Below are positions 1 to 11,634 of a DNA stretch of 64,000 nt, piece by piece. The position numbers were made by a program, and so were the translations under genes. Position 1 is the stretch's first letter, and the number at the start of each line of letters is the position of its first letter. The stretch is from Edaphochlamys debaryana (lineage: Eukaryota > Chlorophyta > Chlorophyceae > Chlamydomonadales): contig JAEHOE010000014.1 of assembly GCA_016858145.1 (NCBI GenBank), forward strand, positions 1,364,001-1,428,000, written 5' to 3'. The notes under the pieces are model-generated. The model searched no databases, was not told the origin of the DNA, and saw nothing but the letters and a program-made list of their open reading frames with translations.

Positions 1-1733
1 ATGACACGTCGGTGCGGGGTCCGGGGGGAGGAAGGGTGAGAACCCCGGCTTTGGCACAGAGCGTTGGGCCGCGGCGTACAAGGGTAGGGACGGAAGTGGG
101 GGGGGCGTGTCATGGGGAGGGATGGCGGTTGTCGGGGTTGAGGTGTGAAGGTGTGAAGGCCCATGGGCGGGCGACGCATGGCACTGAGGCGCATGGGCTG
201 TGGGGGTTGGGCCAGGGATGCTGCGGGCCGTGGCCGAGAGGCTGCGGCGAGGGGCTGCGGGGTATGGCTTTGAAACGGCTCCTGCTGTCGCAACGGTACC
301 GGTACTGCGGGCAGTAGACGTTCGCCCGGTTGATGCTGGGCCCCGCTGTAGGCGGCTGTCCCTTGTTGCGCTGACGCTTGAGGGCGTTGAGGGGTTCTGG
401 GCAAGGCGAGGGTGCCGCTGCACCGGGATCGCGGGCAAAGCAGACCTGGCCCGGGGTGGCTTTGGCTGGTGCCGTTGTAACGCACCTGCAACGCGCACAA
501 CCGGGCAGGTCAGGCTCGTATCCCCTGTTCCCCCATCCGCCAGCCCTCATCACGAGCGCCTCCGCACCCCAGGGGCCCGGGCGCATTGGCAACTGCAGGT
601 ACGAAGCAGGGGTTGAAAGCCAGGAAGTGCCCATGCCCATGCAACCGCGAGCGCTTTCCCACGGCAGCAAGGCGCCGAGGCCAAGGCAGGTAGTCAAGGC
701 TGGGAGGAGGGGGCGTAGCTGGGCGTGGGCGGGGTTAAGGATAGGGGTGCCAGGCAAGGGAGTGTGCAAGGGCACGGCCCGGGGAACCAGTCGCCTGCTG
801 CCCAGGGCATGGCAAGTTGGCAACAGTTCAATCAGGCAGTAGGAAGCGAATAAGAAAGCACGCTCTCCGGCGGCTCGCAAGGTATCCCGGCCCGTCCAAC
901 CCATTCGTTTACAGACCTGTAAGTGACGAGAGAACCTACCGGGCGGGGGCGGGGTTGGCTGGGCGTGCGGGGCGGCTGGACCTGAACTGTACTGGAGCGT
1001 GCTGATCTGCTGTCAGGCAGGGGCGTGTGGGGGTAGGGATAGAAGGCGTGCGGAGCGCGGAACGCTTTACATCTTGATGGAGAAGTGCTGCAGTGCGCTT
1101 GAAACCCACCTTGTCACTCCCCATCACGCCTTGGCGGACTCAAGGCCCCTGCCCACCTCGGCCTGTCCAGTGCCATGGCCTGCGGCCGAACTGAAGCCTT
1201 CCCCGCAGCCCACACTGCTCTCCTCCGTGCCCTCTGGCGACCTCCACCTCACCCCCCCAAACACGCACACACAGAAGTACCGGGATGGGCGGGATGGTCG
1301 GGTTTCGGTTTCCCCGGGCTTCCGGTTCCGTATTTGCGGCCGGCTGGCTAATCACCGCGCCTGAGACTCCCAGGCTCATGCGAGCAGCCCTTCACACAGA
1401 AGTACTCTATTTCCTCAGCCCGTAACTCAACACCGGGAATACGCTCTGCTCCTGCCATCACGTCAGCACTACAGCCGCATAATGCACACTATGCTTCGTG
1501 CCCCCAAGTTTGCAGGTGAAACCGCCTGCCCATCAGGCCTCCATCCGCCGCACCACAGCACTCTCCTCCGCGGGCCCTCCTGCGCCCGGTCCTCCTACTC
1601 CTGCCCCTCCAAGCCCTCGCTCGCTGCAATGTGCGCCCTTGGCTGAGGTGCTGCCGCCAGCGGACACACGAGGACACCGCTCCGCTCATGGCTCCCACCG
1701 GCAGCGGTGCCGTCCAGGCGGACGTCTGCGGCC
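1..1733. other. No supported gene; one dispersed-repeat copy
   Basis: Open frames here are GC-driven and overlap on both strands, and none shows a domain or a chain of in-phase introns. The right part is probably the 3' flank of the ankyrin-type gene on the minus strand; a minus-strand TGTAA-like signal (ttaca on the plus strand) lies near 1067. About 1330-1402 resembles repeats near 11.9 and 36.8 kb. Confidence 0.5.
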
Positions 1734-4192
1734 TCACTGGCTGGCCACCCACGCCGTGACCGCCGCGGTGTCCGCTTCACGTTCGGACTCTCGCAGCCCG
1801 ACGTGACGCCGGCGGCCCACCGTCGCCAGCACCTCGCCCCAGTCGGCCACCGGGCAGCCCTGCGCCAGCATCCACCGCAGCGTGCCCAGCGGGGCCCCCG
1901 CCCCCACGGCCTTGGCCATCAGCTTGTTGCCCGCGGGCCCGAAGGCCAGGCCCAGGCGGTGCAGGCAGGGGAGCATCCACCACGGGCAGAACTTTGATGT
2001 TGCCAGGCTGTGCCGGATGAGGTTGAGGTACGGCCGCCCGTCCAGCTGCGGGCGGGGAGGAAAGGGAAAGACACATGGTCATGCCACCGGCCGACATCGG
2101 CAAGGCAGGACGGGGGCGCAAGTCTGTATCCCCAACACCACTGCCACCACTGCCCCAACCCAAGCCCACACCCAAGCCCAAGCCCAAGTCCAAGCCCAAG
2201 CCTATGCCCCGTCGCATCCCCCAACACCGCTGCCTGAACCCCAACCGCCCTGCCCCACCGGCTGGGGTCAGCCCAGCTCCGCCAGCAGCTCCGCGGCCGC
2301 CTCGCACCCCGACCGCGCCACCGCCTCCCACGCTCCCTCCATCCCGCCGTCCTGCGGCCCCAGGCGCTGGTGCACCCAGCGCATGGTCGCCACGGAGCCG
2401 GAGGCGCAGGCGGCCACGAAGGTGGCAGCCGTGAGGCGGTGGCGGTCCGGGCTCCAGCCGAAGGACTCCCAGGCCCAGCTCAGCACGTTCACGTGGCCGC
2501 CCGCAGCGGCCTTGTCCACGATGTACGCCGGGTCCAGGGTCCAGCCCGCCTGAGGAGAGGGCGCACAGGCGTTGGTTGGGGTCAAGAGGGGCGGGAGGGT
2601 GAACAGGTTCAAGGCAGTGCGAGTCCCCCCGCAGGGCTGACCGTGCGCTCGTGAGCTCAGGCCCTCGGCTAGCTCAACAGACTCCCTCGCACGTCCCACC
2701 TGCTTCATGGCCTCGAACACGCCCACGTGCCCCGCAGCCGCCGCCTCTTCTGCAAGGTTATCCTGCTGCCAGTCGTCCACCGCCGCCGCCAGGCCCTCCG
2801 GCAGCAGCCACCGCAAGGCAGCCGTGTTGCCGAGGATCACCTGCCACGGACACGTGGGTGGCTGTTAGGGAAAGCCGTATAAGCTCCGGGAAGGAGCATG
2901 GAGTGCGCCCCCAAAGCCCCAATGTTGCGTCCTCAGCCTCCTCGCCCAACCCAGATGCTGCCGGCCTGGCGCCATCAACACACGCCCGTTTGTCCAGGCT
3001 CCGACAGGAGCACGCCTTAACCCACCCCTCACCGATGGCAGCAGCGACATGAAGGATTCGTCGGATGTGGTGGGCGGGTACCCCTGAGGATTCGCGCGGG
3101 AGTAGTCCAACCCGGCGTAGTTGCTGTTAAAACACCAAAATCCCTTCTTAAGGCTCTGGACGACATTGGCAAGCTCGCACCTGCGCCTTGAGCCAGTCGT
3201 ACCGCTGCACCACGGCCCCGCCCATGCGGGCGGCCGCGGAGAGAAGTAGCACTCCGAGAAGTCCACATCCGGGCCCCATGCTCGGCCCTTGCCCGCCATC
3301 AGCACGTCCACGGCCTTGGCCTCCCAGTCAGCTGTCTGGCTGAACAGGGCGGCGCTCATGGCCTGGCACGTGTCGGCGGCGTCCCAGCGCCTGATGTCGC
3401 AGCCCAAGGATGCCCCTGGCCCAGGGAGCCCGAGGGCGCTTTGCAGGCAGCTGCAGTAGGATTGCGTGCAGCCCGCCAGGGCGTTCAGTACAAGCCGCTT
3501 CACCTCCTTTTCCACACTGCTACTAGAGCCGCGACGTCGGTGCAAGAGCTCCATGCCGCGGTCCAGGTACCGTAGCGAGAGCTCCTCGTGGCCGCCCGCG
3601 GCGGCGCCGCGGGCAGCAGCCCACGCGAGGCTCTCCTCGTCTGGAGGGAAGCGCTCGATGCCCCAGGCGACAACGGCACCGTGACCGTTCTTGGCAGCAG
3701 CGCAGACGAAGCGCGCCTTGCCGATTGAGCGCTCAGGAAGGCGCTCCAGGAGGTAGACGCAGGTGGGGATGGCGCCCGCGGCGGCGGCGGCATCGAGCAG
3801 CTCGGGCCGTAGCGGCAGGCCCGTCGCCGCCAGCATCACCTCCAGGTTCGCCACGCAGCCGCTGGCGGCGACGAGCGAGCACAGCTTCTTACGCTCCTCG
3901 GTCTTAAGGTCGCGGCAGGACCCGGACTCTGCCACTTGTGCTTGAACACCTCGCAGGGGACCGGCTCGGATATGTGGAGCGTCCTCCGGTCGGCGAATTG
4001 CTCCGCCATGGCCTTCCTCACGCCCCGAAGAAGGACGGCCTCGTTTCGTGGCAGGAAGGAGGCGATGCACTCCAAGACGGCTGGGATGCAAACATCAGGG
4101 ATGCCGGGCTGGAACGACTCCGGTTCTCCAGTTCGCAGCCGTTTGCAGGATGGGCCTTCATCTGACCTCTCCGGGTCCAGGATTCTCTTCAT
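1734..4192 (-). pseudogene. Ankyrin-type repeat protein, decayed copy
   Basis: Four exons fit in phase: 4192-3181, 2840-2700, 2549-2259 and 2045-1734. The protein starts with an F-box-like leader (around 'IPAVLECIASFLPRN') followed by ankyrin-like helical repeats such as 'AAAAGHVGVFEAMKQ' and 'AAAGGHVNVLSWAWE'. The gene at 22.5-24.4 kb is a paralogue with the same leader, repeat order and end. Against that paralogue this copy has three lesions. The frame changes near 3930, after 'EVFKHKW'. It changes again near 3233, where TTCTCTCCGCGG seems to carry two extra bases. A TGA at 2270-2268 stands where the paralogue has TGC (Cys). If the assembly is right the gene is broken; long-read indel errors could explain the frameshifts but less easily the TGA. 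F-box plus ankyrin proteins often serve as ubiquitin-ligase adaptors, but that role is only family knowledge here. Confidence 0.6.
2150..2215. repeat. AAGCCC-type hexamer tandem repeat
   Basis: Several units of a 6-base AAGCCC/CAAGCC motif lie in the last intron of the ankyrin-type pseudogene. It is a simple microsatellite. Confidence 0.7.
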
Positions 4193-4932
4193 AGCGCAAG
4201 TTGGGGTTTACGGTAGATGGTGCACCGCCGGCCTTCGTGTCGCCTGACTGCCTATGTATGTATGTAGAGTCCGTGCTCTTCGCGCGCGGTGCTAGTCTGT
4301 GGCGGGGCGAGGGCCTCGACAGCACCTGACAGCTGCAGTGGCTCCCCATCCGGTACGGCCCTTGCTGAAAGCGTTAGCCGGACCTCGTGACTCTAGAGCT
4401 CTCAAGGTGCACACCGGAGCGCTTGTGGAGACAAGCCCGCAAGCTTCGCCCCATGCTTCGCCCCGACGTTGTGCTTAGTGCGATCCCTGTGTGAGGCTGT
4501 GCAGCAAGTAATCCTGGAGGCAGCTGCTGCCGCTGTCGTCAACATCGGGGCCGAGGAGGCACTGCCGAAAATGCTTCACCCGATGCTTCGCCCCGAGAGC
4601 TGGGTAAATTGAGTGCGAGGCTGTGCCGCAAGGGCGGGGGTCGGAGGCCAAGTGAGAGCGGTCCCCACGGAGCTGCGCCCTCGCCGCAGGGCGTGGGCTG
4701 AATTGGGTGTGGGCGTGCATGTGCGGGCGCTTGGTAAGGGTGCCAATGTGACGAGGAGCCCGTGAAACACATACGACGTCTTGACCTCTGAGCCCCTCCC
4801 GTGTCGTGGTGGTGTTTAGGGAGCTGCTGGTACGAGCTGTTGTTGGAGCAAGTGCAGGCAAGTGCGAGGCCAGGGGAGAGCAAGGCCCTCAGTCTAACGA
4901 CCCCCGTGCGCCATACCTGCTTTCCACCCCAG
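4193..4932. promoter_or_regulatory. Divergent intergenic region, ankyrin-type gene / bZIP-like gene
   Basis: This interval separates the start of the minus-strand ankyrin-type gene from the first recognisable exon of the plus-strand bZIP-like gene. It should hold both promoters and probably undetected 5' exons of the latter. I see no TATA box or conserved motif that I can support. Confidence 0.35.
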
Positions 4933-4935
4933 CAG

Positions 4936-7900
4936 TGCAAAGTCCAACGCTGCTTCCGTGAGAGGCAAAAGTTGAGCTCCCCAGCGTGTCCGGGGGAAGG
5001 ATGGAGAGTCGCTTATTCAAGCCTTGGCCCTGGCGAACATGTGAGCCCCCCCGCCGCTCCCCTCCTCCCGTGGATGGGGAGGCGTCTGGTATGTAGTGCA
5101 AGGTCACGGGCCTCGCTCCGTGCCCTCTTCGTCAACCATCCCTCCGCCCTCCTCCCCCCCCTCCCCCCCTGTCCTCCTCTCCCCCCAGACCAAGCTGCTT
5201 GAGCTCCAGAAGCAGATCGAGGAGCTCACGGGCAAGGTGTCGGGGCTGCAGACGGAGAACGCGGCGCTGCACAGCCGCACAAGCATACTGGAAAAGGGGG
5301 GGGGGGTTGCGGGTCGGGGATAGTGTGGCGAGGAAATAGGAAGGAGTTGGGAAATTAATGCTGGTTCATGGAGAAGGGAAGGGGGATGCTGGGCAGCAGG
5401 TCGGAGACGGTGGTGCTGGGCGGCTGTGGGGGCTGGTGACTGAGCCTCTACTGGGTTGCCCTGGTAGGCAGGGTGAGGCTGGGAGGATAGGTGGCATGGG
5501 GGTAATGCAAGCACCTGGTGCCTGCGTGAGATCCACAGCAGCATCTACTAGCTGCCCCACGCTGCACCTACCCCCAGGCACAGAAGCACCACACCTGCTG
5601 TTGCCCGCTCTTCTGCCTTCCCCTCCTGCCCCCGCCCCAGACCTGGACGCCCTGCCCCCCTCTGCGCCCCCAGAGGGCTGCAGCCACACCGTACGCACCT
5701 CGTGTCCCCTGCCGGGGTCGACGGCTTCGCCCTCCTCACCCCCGACAGCGCACCTGCGGCCGGCCTCTTCGCCGCCTGCGCCGGGGCCCGCCCCGTAGAC
5801 CCGGGTTGCTCTTGGGTGCAGGGACGCAGCGGGTGCTGGGGTCTGACCGCCCAAGCCTCGGAGCTTGAGCTCGTCTGAGGCAGGCGGGCAGCCCGGTGCC
5901 CACTCAGACAGGGATTTCGTCGCCGTGGCGTGGGGGTGCTGTACGGCGCCTCCAGAAGGAAGCCTCCGTGCCGCTGGACAGCTGCCGGTATTCGGGCAGG
6001 CGTGTGCATGGTGGGTTCCCGCAAACCGGGGGTTCGGGGTTGGTACTTGGCTGGGGGGGTGCTGTCCTCCCGCTACTCCGCTTATCTTCTATCGCCATTG
6101 CGCGACCTTGCTTCATTTCGCTCACTTGCCCCCACTCACCTGCCGCCTCAGCGCGCGTCACCCCGGTGCGCGCACCTCACATTCGTGCGCTGCTGCCACA
6201 CGCGCTGCGTTAAAGCTCCTGCTGCCGCTGCTGTTGCTGCCGTAGCTGTCGCTGCTGCCGGTGCGCGGAGCTTGCTGCGGCGAGGTGAGAGGGGCCGCGC
6301 GCGCGCGGGAACCCGCGACGACGTGGGCTCGCGGCGGTGGCCCCGGCCGCGAACGGCTCCATCCTTCCTGGGTTGGGGCAAGGACAGCCTGCTGCTCACG
6401 CACCGCGCGCGCGACGCCTTCGGGGCTTAACTCCCGGCGTGACACCCGCCTCCCGCCCTTAGGCTGCGGCCACGATGCTGGGCAGCGCGAAGAAGCAGCC
6501 GCCTGCCCAGGCGGCGGCCGCGGCGGAGGGCAGGCAGGCAAGCGATGGGCGGAGCGTGTTGGGTGCTGACGCGGCCCTTGCGACGCACCTACCACCCTCC
6601 TCACCTGGCTCCAACACAGGCGTCCGAGCTCGGAAGCGCCGCTGCTGCCGCCCCGACCAGCTCCCGCCTGGGCACGGTATGCGGGGGCCGTGGGAGGGAG
6701 GAGGCCGACGGCGTGCGGGGCGGGCCGTGCGTGGGCTGGCGAGAGGTGGCGGTCGGGGCCGCCGGGGACGGAAACCACTGCTTTCCTGGGAGCATCACAT
6801 CGGGCCCTCCTCACTCTCTTCGCCTCATCCCTGCCGCTTCTTGACGACCCCGCCCAGGAGACCGAGCCTGGTCCGTTCAAGCCAGACGCGCCGGCGGCCA
6901 TGGGTGCCGCCGTGGACCACAAGGTGTGTCGGGGACGTGTGACGTAAGAAGCCCAGCTCACAAGCTTAAGGGTAGATGCAGCGGTAGGGGTAGGGGGTCG
7001 GGTAGAGGATGGACCCCACGCCTACTCCATCCGTCCGACCTCAAGCCATCCACCTGATATCACCCGCCCCGCCCGCAACCGCTGCGCCGCCCGACGCAGC
7101 CCTCCATCGCCGCCCTCCGGGAGCTGTACAAGGACCACGCCAGCGCCAGCACATGGAGGCGCTGCACACCGCCTGCGAGGAGGTGCGTGCTTACGGCGGG
7201 GCCCACGGTGGCCTGAGCCCCTGCGTATGTAGCTTCCAGCGTCAGTTGATGGCTGTGGGCGAGTTCGACAAGCGCTGTACGTATGCTGCGCTGCATAATT
7301 GCCTACCGCGCCTGCCGCGTATTTGCTCCCGTGCGTCCTATACCAGCACGGCTTGTCGGCGGCGTCGTCCAACCTGCTGCTGGGCAAGGCGCAGACCATG
7401 TACGTGGAGGGGCAGCGCGTGTTCCTGGCGCTGGAGGAGCTCCTGAGGCCGGTGGGGTGGGTGGAGTTGCTTGCGGCAACAACCAGAGCTAAGGCCAAAT
7501 AAAGCGGGAAGTGTGCAGCAGCTGCTGCGGCAGCGCGCGGCGCACGCTAGCGGTCCGACCTGCAGGGCACCGGACAGCAAGGGCAGCAAGAGCAAGGGCC
7601 AGGGCTGAACCCGCACATACAGTCCCTTGGCTCCGAACTCGGCCCCTTCCTCCAGCTCCCTGCCTCCTTGTTCGCCCGTCTCCCTGCCTCAGGCACCTGA
7701 GCCCGGGACCGCCGCCGCCACGGCCGCTGCCGCTGCCAAGGACACCGCCGCTGCCACCGCCGCAGCCACCGCCGCAGCCACTGCGACGGCCAACGCTGCC
7801 GCCAACGCTGCCGCCAGCGCCGCCGCCGTCAGCGCTGCTGCTAACGACGTCACCGCCGCCGTCAAAGCCGCCGCCAAAGCCGCCGCCGAGGCCGCTGGCA

Positions 7901-9680
7901 AGGCCGCCAACACTACCGCCGCCGCCACGGCCGTTGCCGTCGCCTTCGCCCCCGCCGTCAACGCCGCCAGCCTGGCCGGCTTCAAAGCCGCCGGCTACGC
8001 CACCACGGCTGCCGACGCCAACGTCGCCGCCATCGCTGCCGCCGAGCGCGCGGCGACCTCGGCCGCCTACGCCGACGCCAGCGTGGCCGCCATCGTCGAC
8101 GCCAAGGCCGCCGCCGCCGCCGCCGCCACCGGCACCAGCACCGGCCCCTCGGTCCTGGCGGGGACTGGCTCCGGCCTGGGCGCGGAGGGTGACAACGGCG
8201 CGGTACGCCCTGGGAACCGTGGGACGGGGGTGGGGGTGGCTGGGGCTGCAGCCATGGTTCCAGGTCCTTTCACCCCCTGACACTCCCTACTTCCTTCGCC
8301 ACCCTGCCTTCAGGCTGTCGCCGCCATCCCGCCCCCCGTCGCGGCAGCGGTGCCCGCGGAGGCCAACACGCTCCTCGGGGTGAGTCGGGCTGAGGGCCTG
8401 GTAAGGTATCAATATCAGTAGTGTCAGAGGCTTGCATGCAAGCGGCCTGCGGGTGGCCAGGGCAGCAGCCGCTCAGTGCGGGGACGTGCATGCCACTGCG
8501 ACGGCGACGTCGTCCCCCTGCCGTGCCCCTGCCGTGCCCCTGCCGTGCCCCTGCCGTCCCCCTGCCGTGCCCCTGCCGTGCCATCGCAAACACACCCCTC
8601 GCTCCCCCCCACCCACCCACTCCACCCTCCTGCAGCCGCTCGGCGCCGACGACGCGGACGGGCTGCGCGGCGGCTCGGCCGGGCCGCTGCCTCCGCCCCC
8701 GGCTAGGCCCGCCGCCGACCCCGCCACCGCCACCGCCTCCGGCCTGCCGGCGGCCGCCAAGGCCGGCTCCGGCCACAGCGCGGAGGCTGCGAAGAGCAAC
8801 GACGAGGTGCGAGGTTGGGCCGTAGGGGCGGGCCTTGGGAGAGCCCACCTATCTAGGCTAACCTCACCTCCCTCCCGCGGTGTAGGCGAGGATAGCATAG
8901 CTGGGCTCTCCCAAGGGCTCTGGCTTCGAACCTCCCACCCACCTCTATCACGGCTCACACTCCTTCTGCTTGCTCCCTTGCCCCTGACCAGGCCACCGCC
9001 ACCATTCTGCCCCCGGCCGCCGCGCCGGAGCCCGCGGAGGTGAGCCCATCTGGTTGGGATGGGTTGGAGTGGGACGCTTGGGCCCCAGGTGTAGTTCCCT
9101 CCATGAGGGAATGGCGCATGGCGCCGACGTGGGCACCTGAGGCTTTGGTTTACGGGTGGTTGGAGACTGCGCGCTTACCCTCTCCTCTCCCGCCCCTTCT
9201 GTGACCTCCTCGCCCTCGCCCCCTAGCCTCAGGACGCCGGCGCGGGTCCCTCCACGCAGCCGCGCAAGGTACGGCCGGGCTAGAGGGCGCAATGGGGGGG
9301 CAGGCTTCTAGGGACATGCGGGCCTGGGGGTGGGTGCTTGCCACGTCTTCCTGAGGACCTCTTCCGCCCTCCCTGCCCTCCCACAGGCCTCCAAGAACCC
9401 CAAGAACCGGTCCGCGGCGCCCCAGTCGGAGGCGGTGAGGCTCGGGGGTACGGTAGCGGGCAGCGGACGACGTGCGTGACGTCAGCGGGGTTGGTCCAGT
9501 CTAACTAGGCATCGCTTATTGGGGTTGGGGCTCCTGCCAGGTGGGCCATGTCGGGTCCGTGTTCGCTCGACCAACACCCTTGATCCCACCCTGCCCCCCA
9601 CAATCTGCCCCACCCTTCCGCAGCCGCCCCCCAGCCGCCCGGCCACGCGGTCCAGGACCAAGGCCGCGGCGCCCCAGTAG
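4936..9680 (+). CDS. Putative bZIP transcription factor, 5' half unresolved
   Basis: The exon at 5189-5305 encodes a leucine zipper with Leu at five successive d positions (L-x6-L) and Asn at an a position, as in bZIP proteins. The short exon at about 4936-4970 reads 'CKVQRCFRERQK', a bZIP basic region. Joined to the zipper it gives exactly R-x9-L, and the invariant Asn would come from the end of an upstream exon. C-terminal exons join in phase: 7347-7451, 7693-8202, 8314-8379, 8636-8806, 8992-9039, 9227-9268, 9387-9434 and 9624-9680 (stop TAG). Exons at 6463-6555, 6620-6676 and 6858-6923 also look real. The 7693-8202 exon is about 170 residues of mostly Ala with spaced Lys and Asp. Problems: no canonical GT follows the basic-region exon, and the 7100-7200 region reads well only with a one-base shift ('LRELYKDHASAS' to 'HMEALHTACEE'). 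It would bind DNA as a dimer in the nucleus. The gene may be damaged or mis-assembled at its 5' end. Confidence 0.5.
8515..8585. repeat. 11-bp CCCCTGCCGTG tandem array
   Basis: About six consecutive units of CCCCTGCCGTG, one with a substitution, lie in the intron before the 8636 exon of the bZIP-like gene. Confidence 0.8.
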
Positions 9681-11634
9681 CCGGCCCGGGTGGGGCATGC
9701 GGAAGGGGTGGGTGGGGGTGGCTGCACGCGGCACGCAGGGCGGGTGGGTGGGCCGAGGGCTTGGCAGCCGCATGGGCCCGCACTGCGCGGGACCTTTGGC
9801 GACCAAAGAGGGCGGGGTTACGGGACAAGGAGAGAGGCAGGCGCTACTCGTTCGTGGCATAAGGGAGCTCATGTCATCTCTGCGATCTTCCCCACGCACG
9901 CATCCAGCCGGTCAGGGCCGAGAGGGAGCATCGGGAGATCAGGAGTGGCAGGTGGCGCGGAGGGCTGGAAGGAGGGCGGGGCTGGCGGGGCCTCGGCGTG
10001 CAGTGGCATGAGTGGAGTGCGGCTCGGGTACCGTAAGCCTCGAGCGCCAGAGGGCGGAGGAGGAGGCTCTGGCCGGCAGTGTCAGGGGTGTTCAAGATGC
10101 GTGGAGTGGGGTACTATACACAGGCCATCCTACAGGCCATCAGGGCCGTAGGCCCGCTCGAAATCGCCCAGCAAACCTGCCGTCTGACGGGGTTGGGTTG
10201 GGGCAGGGCGACGGGGGAGGCGCCTGGGGGAAGCGGGGTAACAACGATGGGAGAACAGCTACTGCACGGAGATAGGGGGGCGAGCGGTGCGGTCGAGGGT
10301 CGTGGGGAAGAAGAGGAGACGAGGGGAGGAGGCGGAGTCAAGGAGAGGCGGAGGGCAGACGAGGAGCGGGGGCGGCCTGTCCTCGCGTAAGAGGCGTCAA
10401 CGCGTGGCATGAAGGGCGTCAGGAGGGGGAGGATGAAGGGCGAGGTTCATGAGAGCTGAGGATTGCCCCCACGTCCCAACGGCCCATTAAGGCCCCAACC
10501 TGCCTGCCTGCCTGCCTAGGCAATGTGAAATTGTGAATGCTGCTTTGCGGCTCCCCGTGTGCCTCTTCACCAGTGGCTGAGGCCCACTGTAGTACGGGGG
10601 CGAAAGTGGCACTGGGTAGATGACATTCACGTAGCGCAGGGAGGAGGAGGGTTGACTGAGGTGGTATCGGGAATCGGGCTGATTGGGGGCTGTTGCGTGT
10701 CGTTGCCGGTTTACCACTTCCCAGTGCCTTTGCCCGGGAGCACTTGACTCTTGAGCAAGGCAATCTGGCAAGTCGATATCTTCCTCACAGGCTTACACCT
10801 CTGCAAAGTCCGCTCCCATCCTCGTCCGACCGGTGCGCCGCCCCGCCCCAGGTGAGGCCCAGGCGGTCCCCTGCGTGCGGCAAAACTGGCGGCTGTGCGG
10901 AGCCAGCCGCCGCCCCCCGCCCCGCGTGCGCCCGCGGTCTGCCCCCGCGTGCGCACGCAGCGGCGCGGAGCGGCGGCCGCAGGGGGCAGGGCGGGGCGGC
11001 GCACCCCCGACGCCCCACATCCGCATCACACCGCACCTCATACCGGTACCGGAATCCCATCACCTCACCATCGCATCGCGCCCTCCACATCGCATTGTCG
11101 CCACCCGACATCGCCTCGAGCCCACTCCACCGTACGGCACCGTACTGCACTGCACTGCACACTGCCCGGGGGCCGCGCTGCCGCCATACGGCCTACCGCG
11201 GCGGCGCAAGCGCGGCCCCCGCCCACTGCACCCCGCAGCGCTCCCCCCACGACCCGACCCCGCCACACCGCTCTGCCTACCCCCCGCAGGCCCCGGCCGT
11301 TCCGAGGCCCTGCGCCGCGCTGCCCCTGCTGCACCGTACTGCACCGCACTGCAACTGCACTGCACAGACCCTCCGTAGCCCGGCGCCCCTGTCCTGCACT
11401 CCCACGTACGCTGCGGCCCGGCCCCTGTCTCAGCGGTGCTCCTCGCCCCCGCCCGGCCTGCCCCTGCCCCTCCGAGGCCGCCCCCAGTGCTGACGCTAGC
11501 GCTACTACCAACCTTAGCGGGGGGGCGCCGAGCTCAGGCCCGGCCCCACCCCCGCGCCCGCTGCCATCACGCCAACCCAACTGCGCCCCACGCGCACCGC
11601 TCTCCGTCTCCAACCACACAGCCCCCCCACGGCG
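9681..11634. other. Convergent 3' flanks; no supported gene
   Basis: This lies between the stop of the plus-strand bZIP-like gene and the stop of the minus-strand eIF4G gene. It should contain both 3' UTRs. The large open frames at 10.7-11.9 kb are low-complexity Pro/Arg/His readings with no domain, and the longest runs into eIF4G exon 19 on the opposite strand. Confidence 0.5.
10793..10797 (-). terminator. Possible TGTAA polyadenylation signal of eIF4G
   Basis: TGTAA on the minus strand, about 840 bases past the eIF4G stop. TGTAA is the usual signal in chlorophycean algae. It is a short motif, so the assignment is tentative. Confidence 0.3.

Noticed and set aside
4970..5188. TT-AG or GT-CA intron between the bZIP basic region and zipper
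   Set aside because: Neither is a known splice class, so the join is reported as a problem and not as a proven intron.
8515..8585. Tandem units considered as a CRISPR-like array
   Set aside because: The 11-bp units abut without unique spacers and lie in an intron: a simple tandem repeat.
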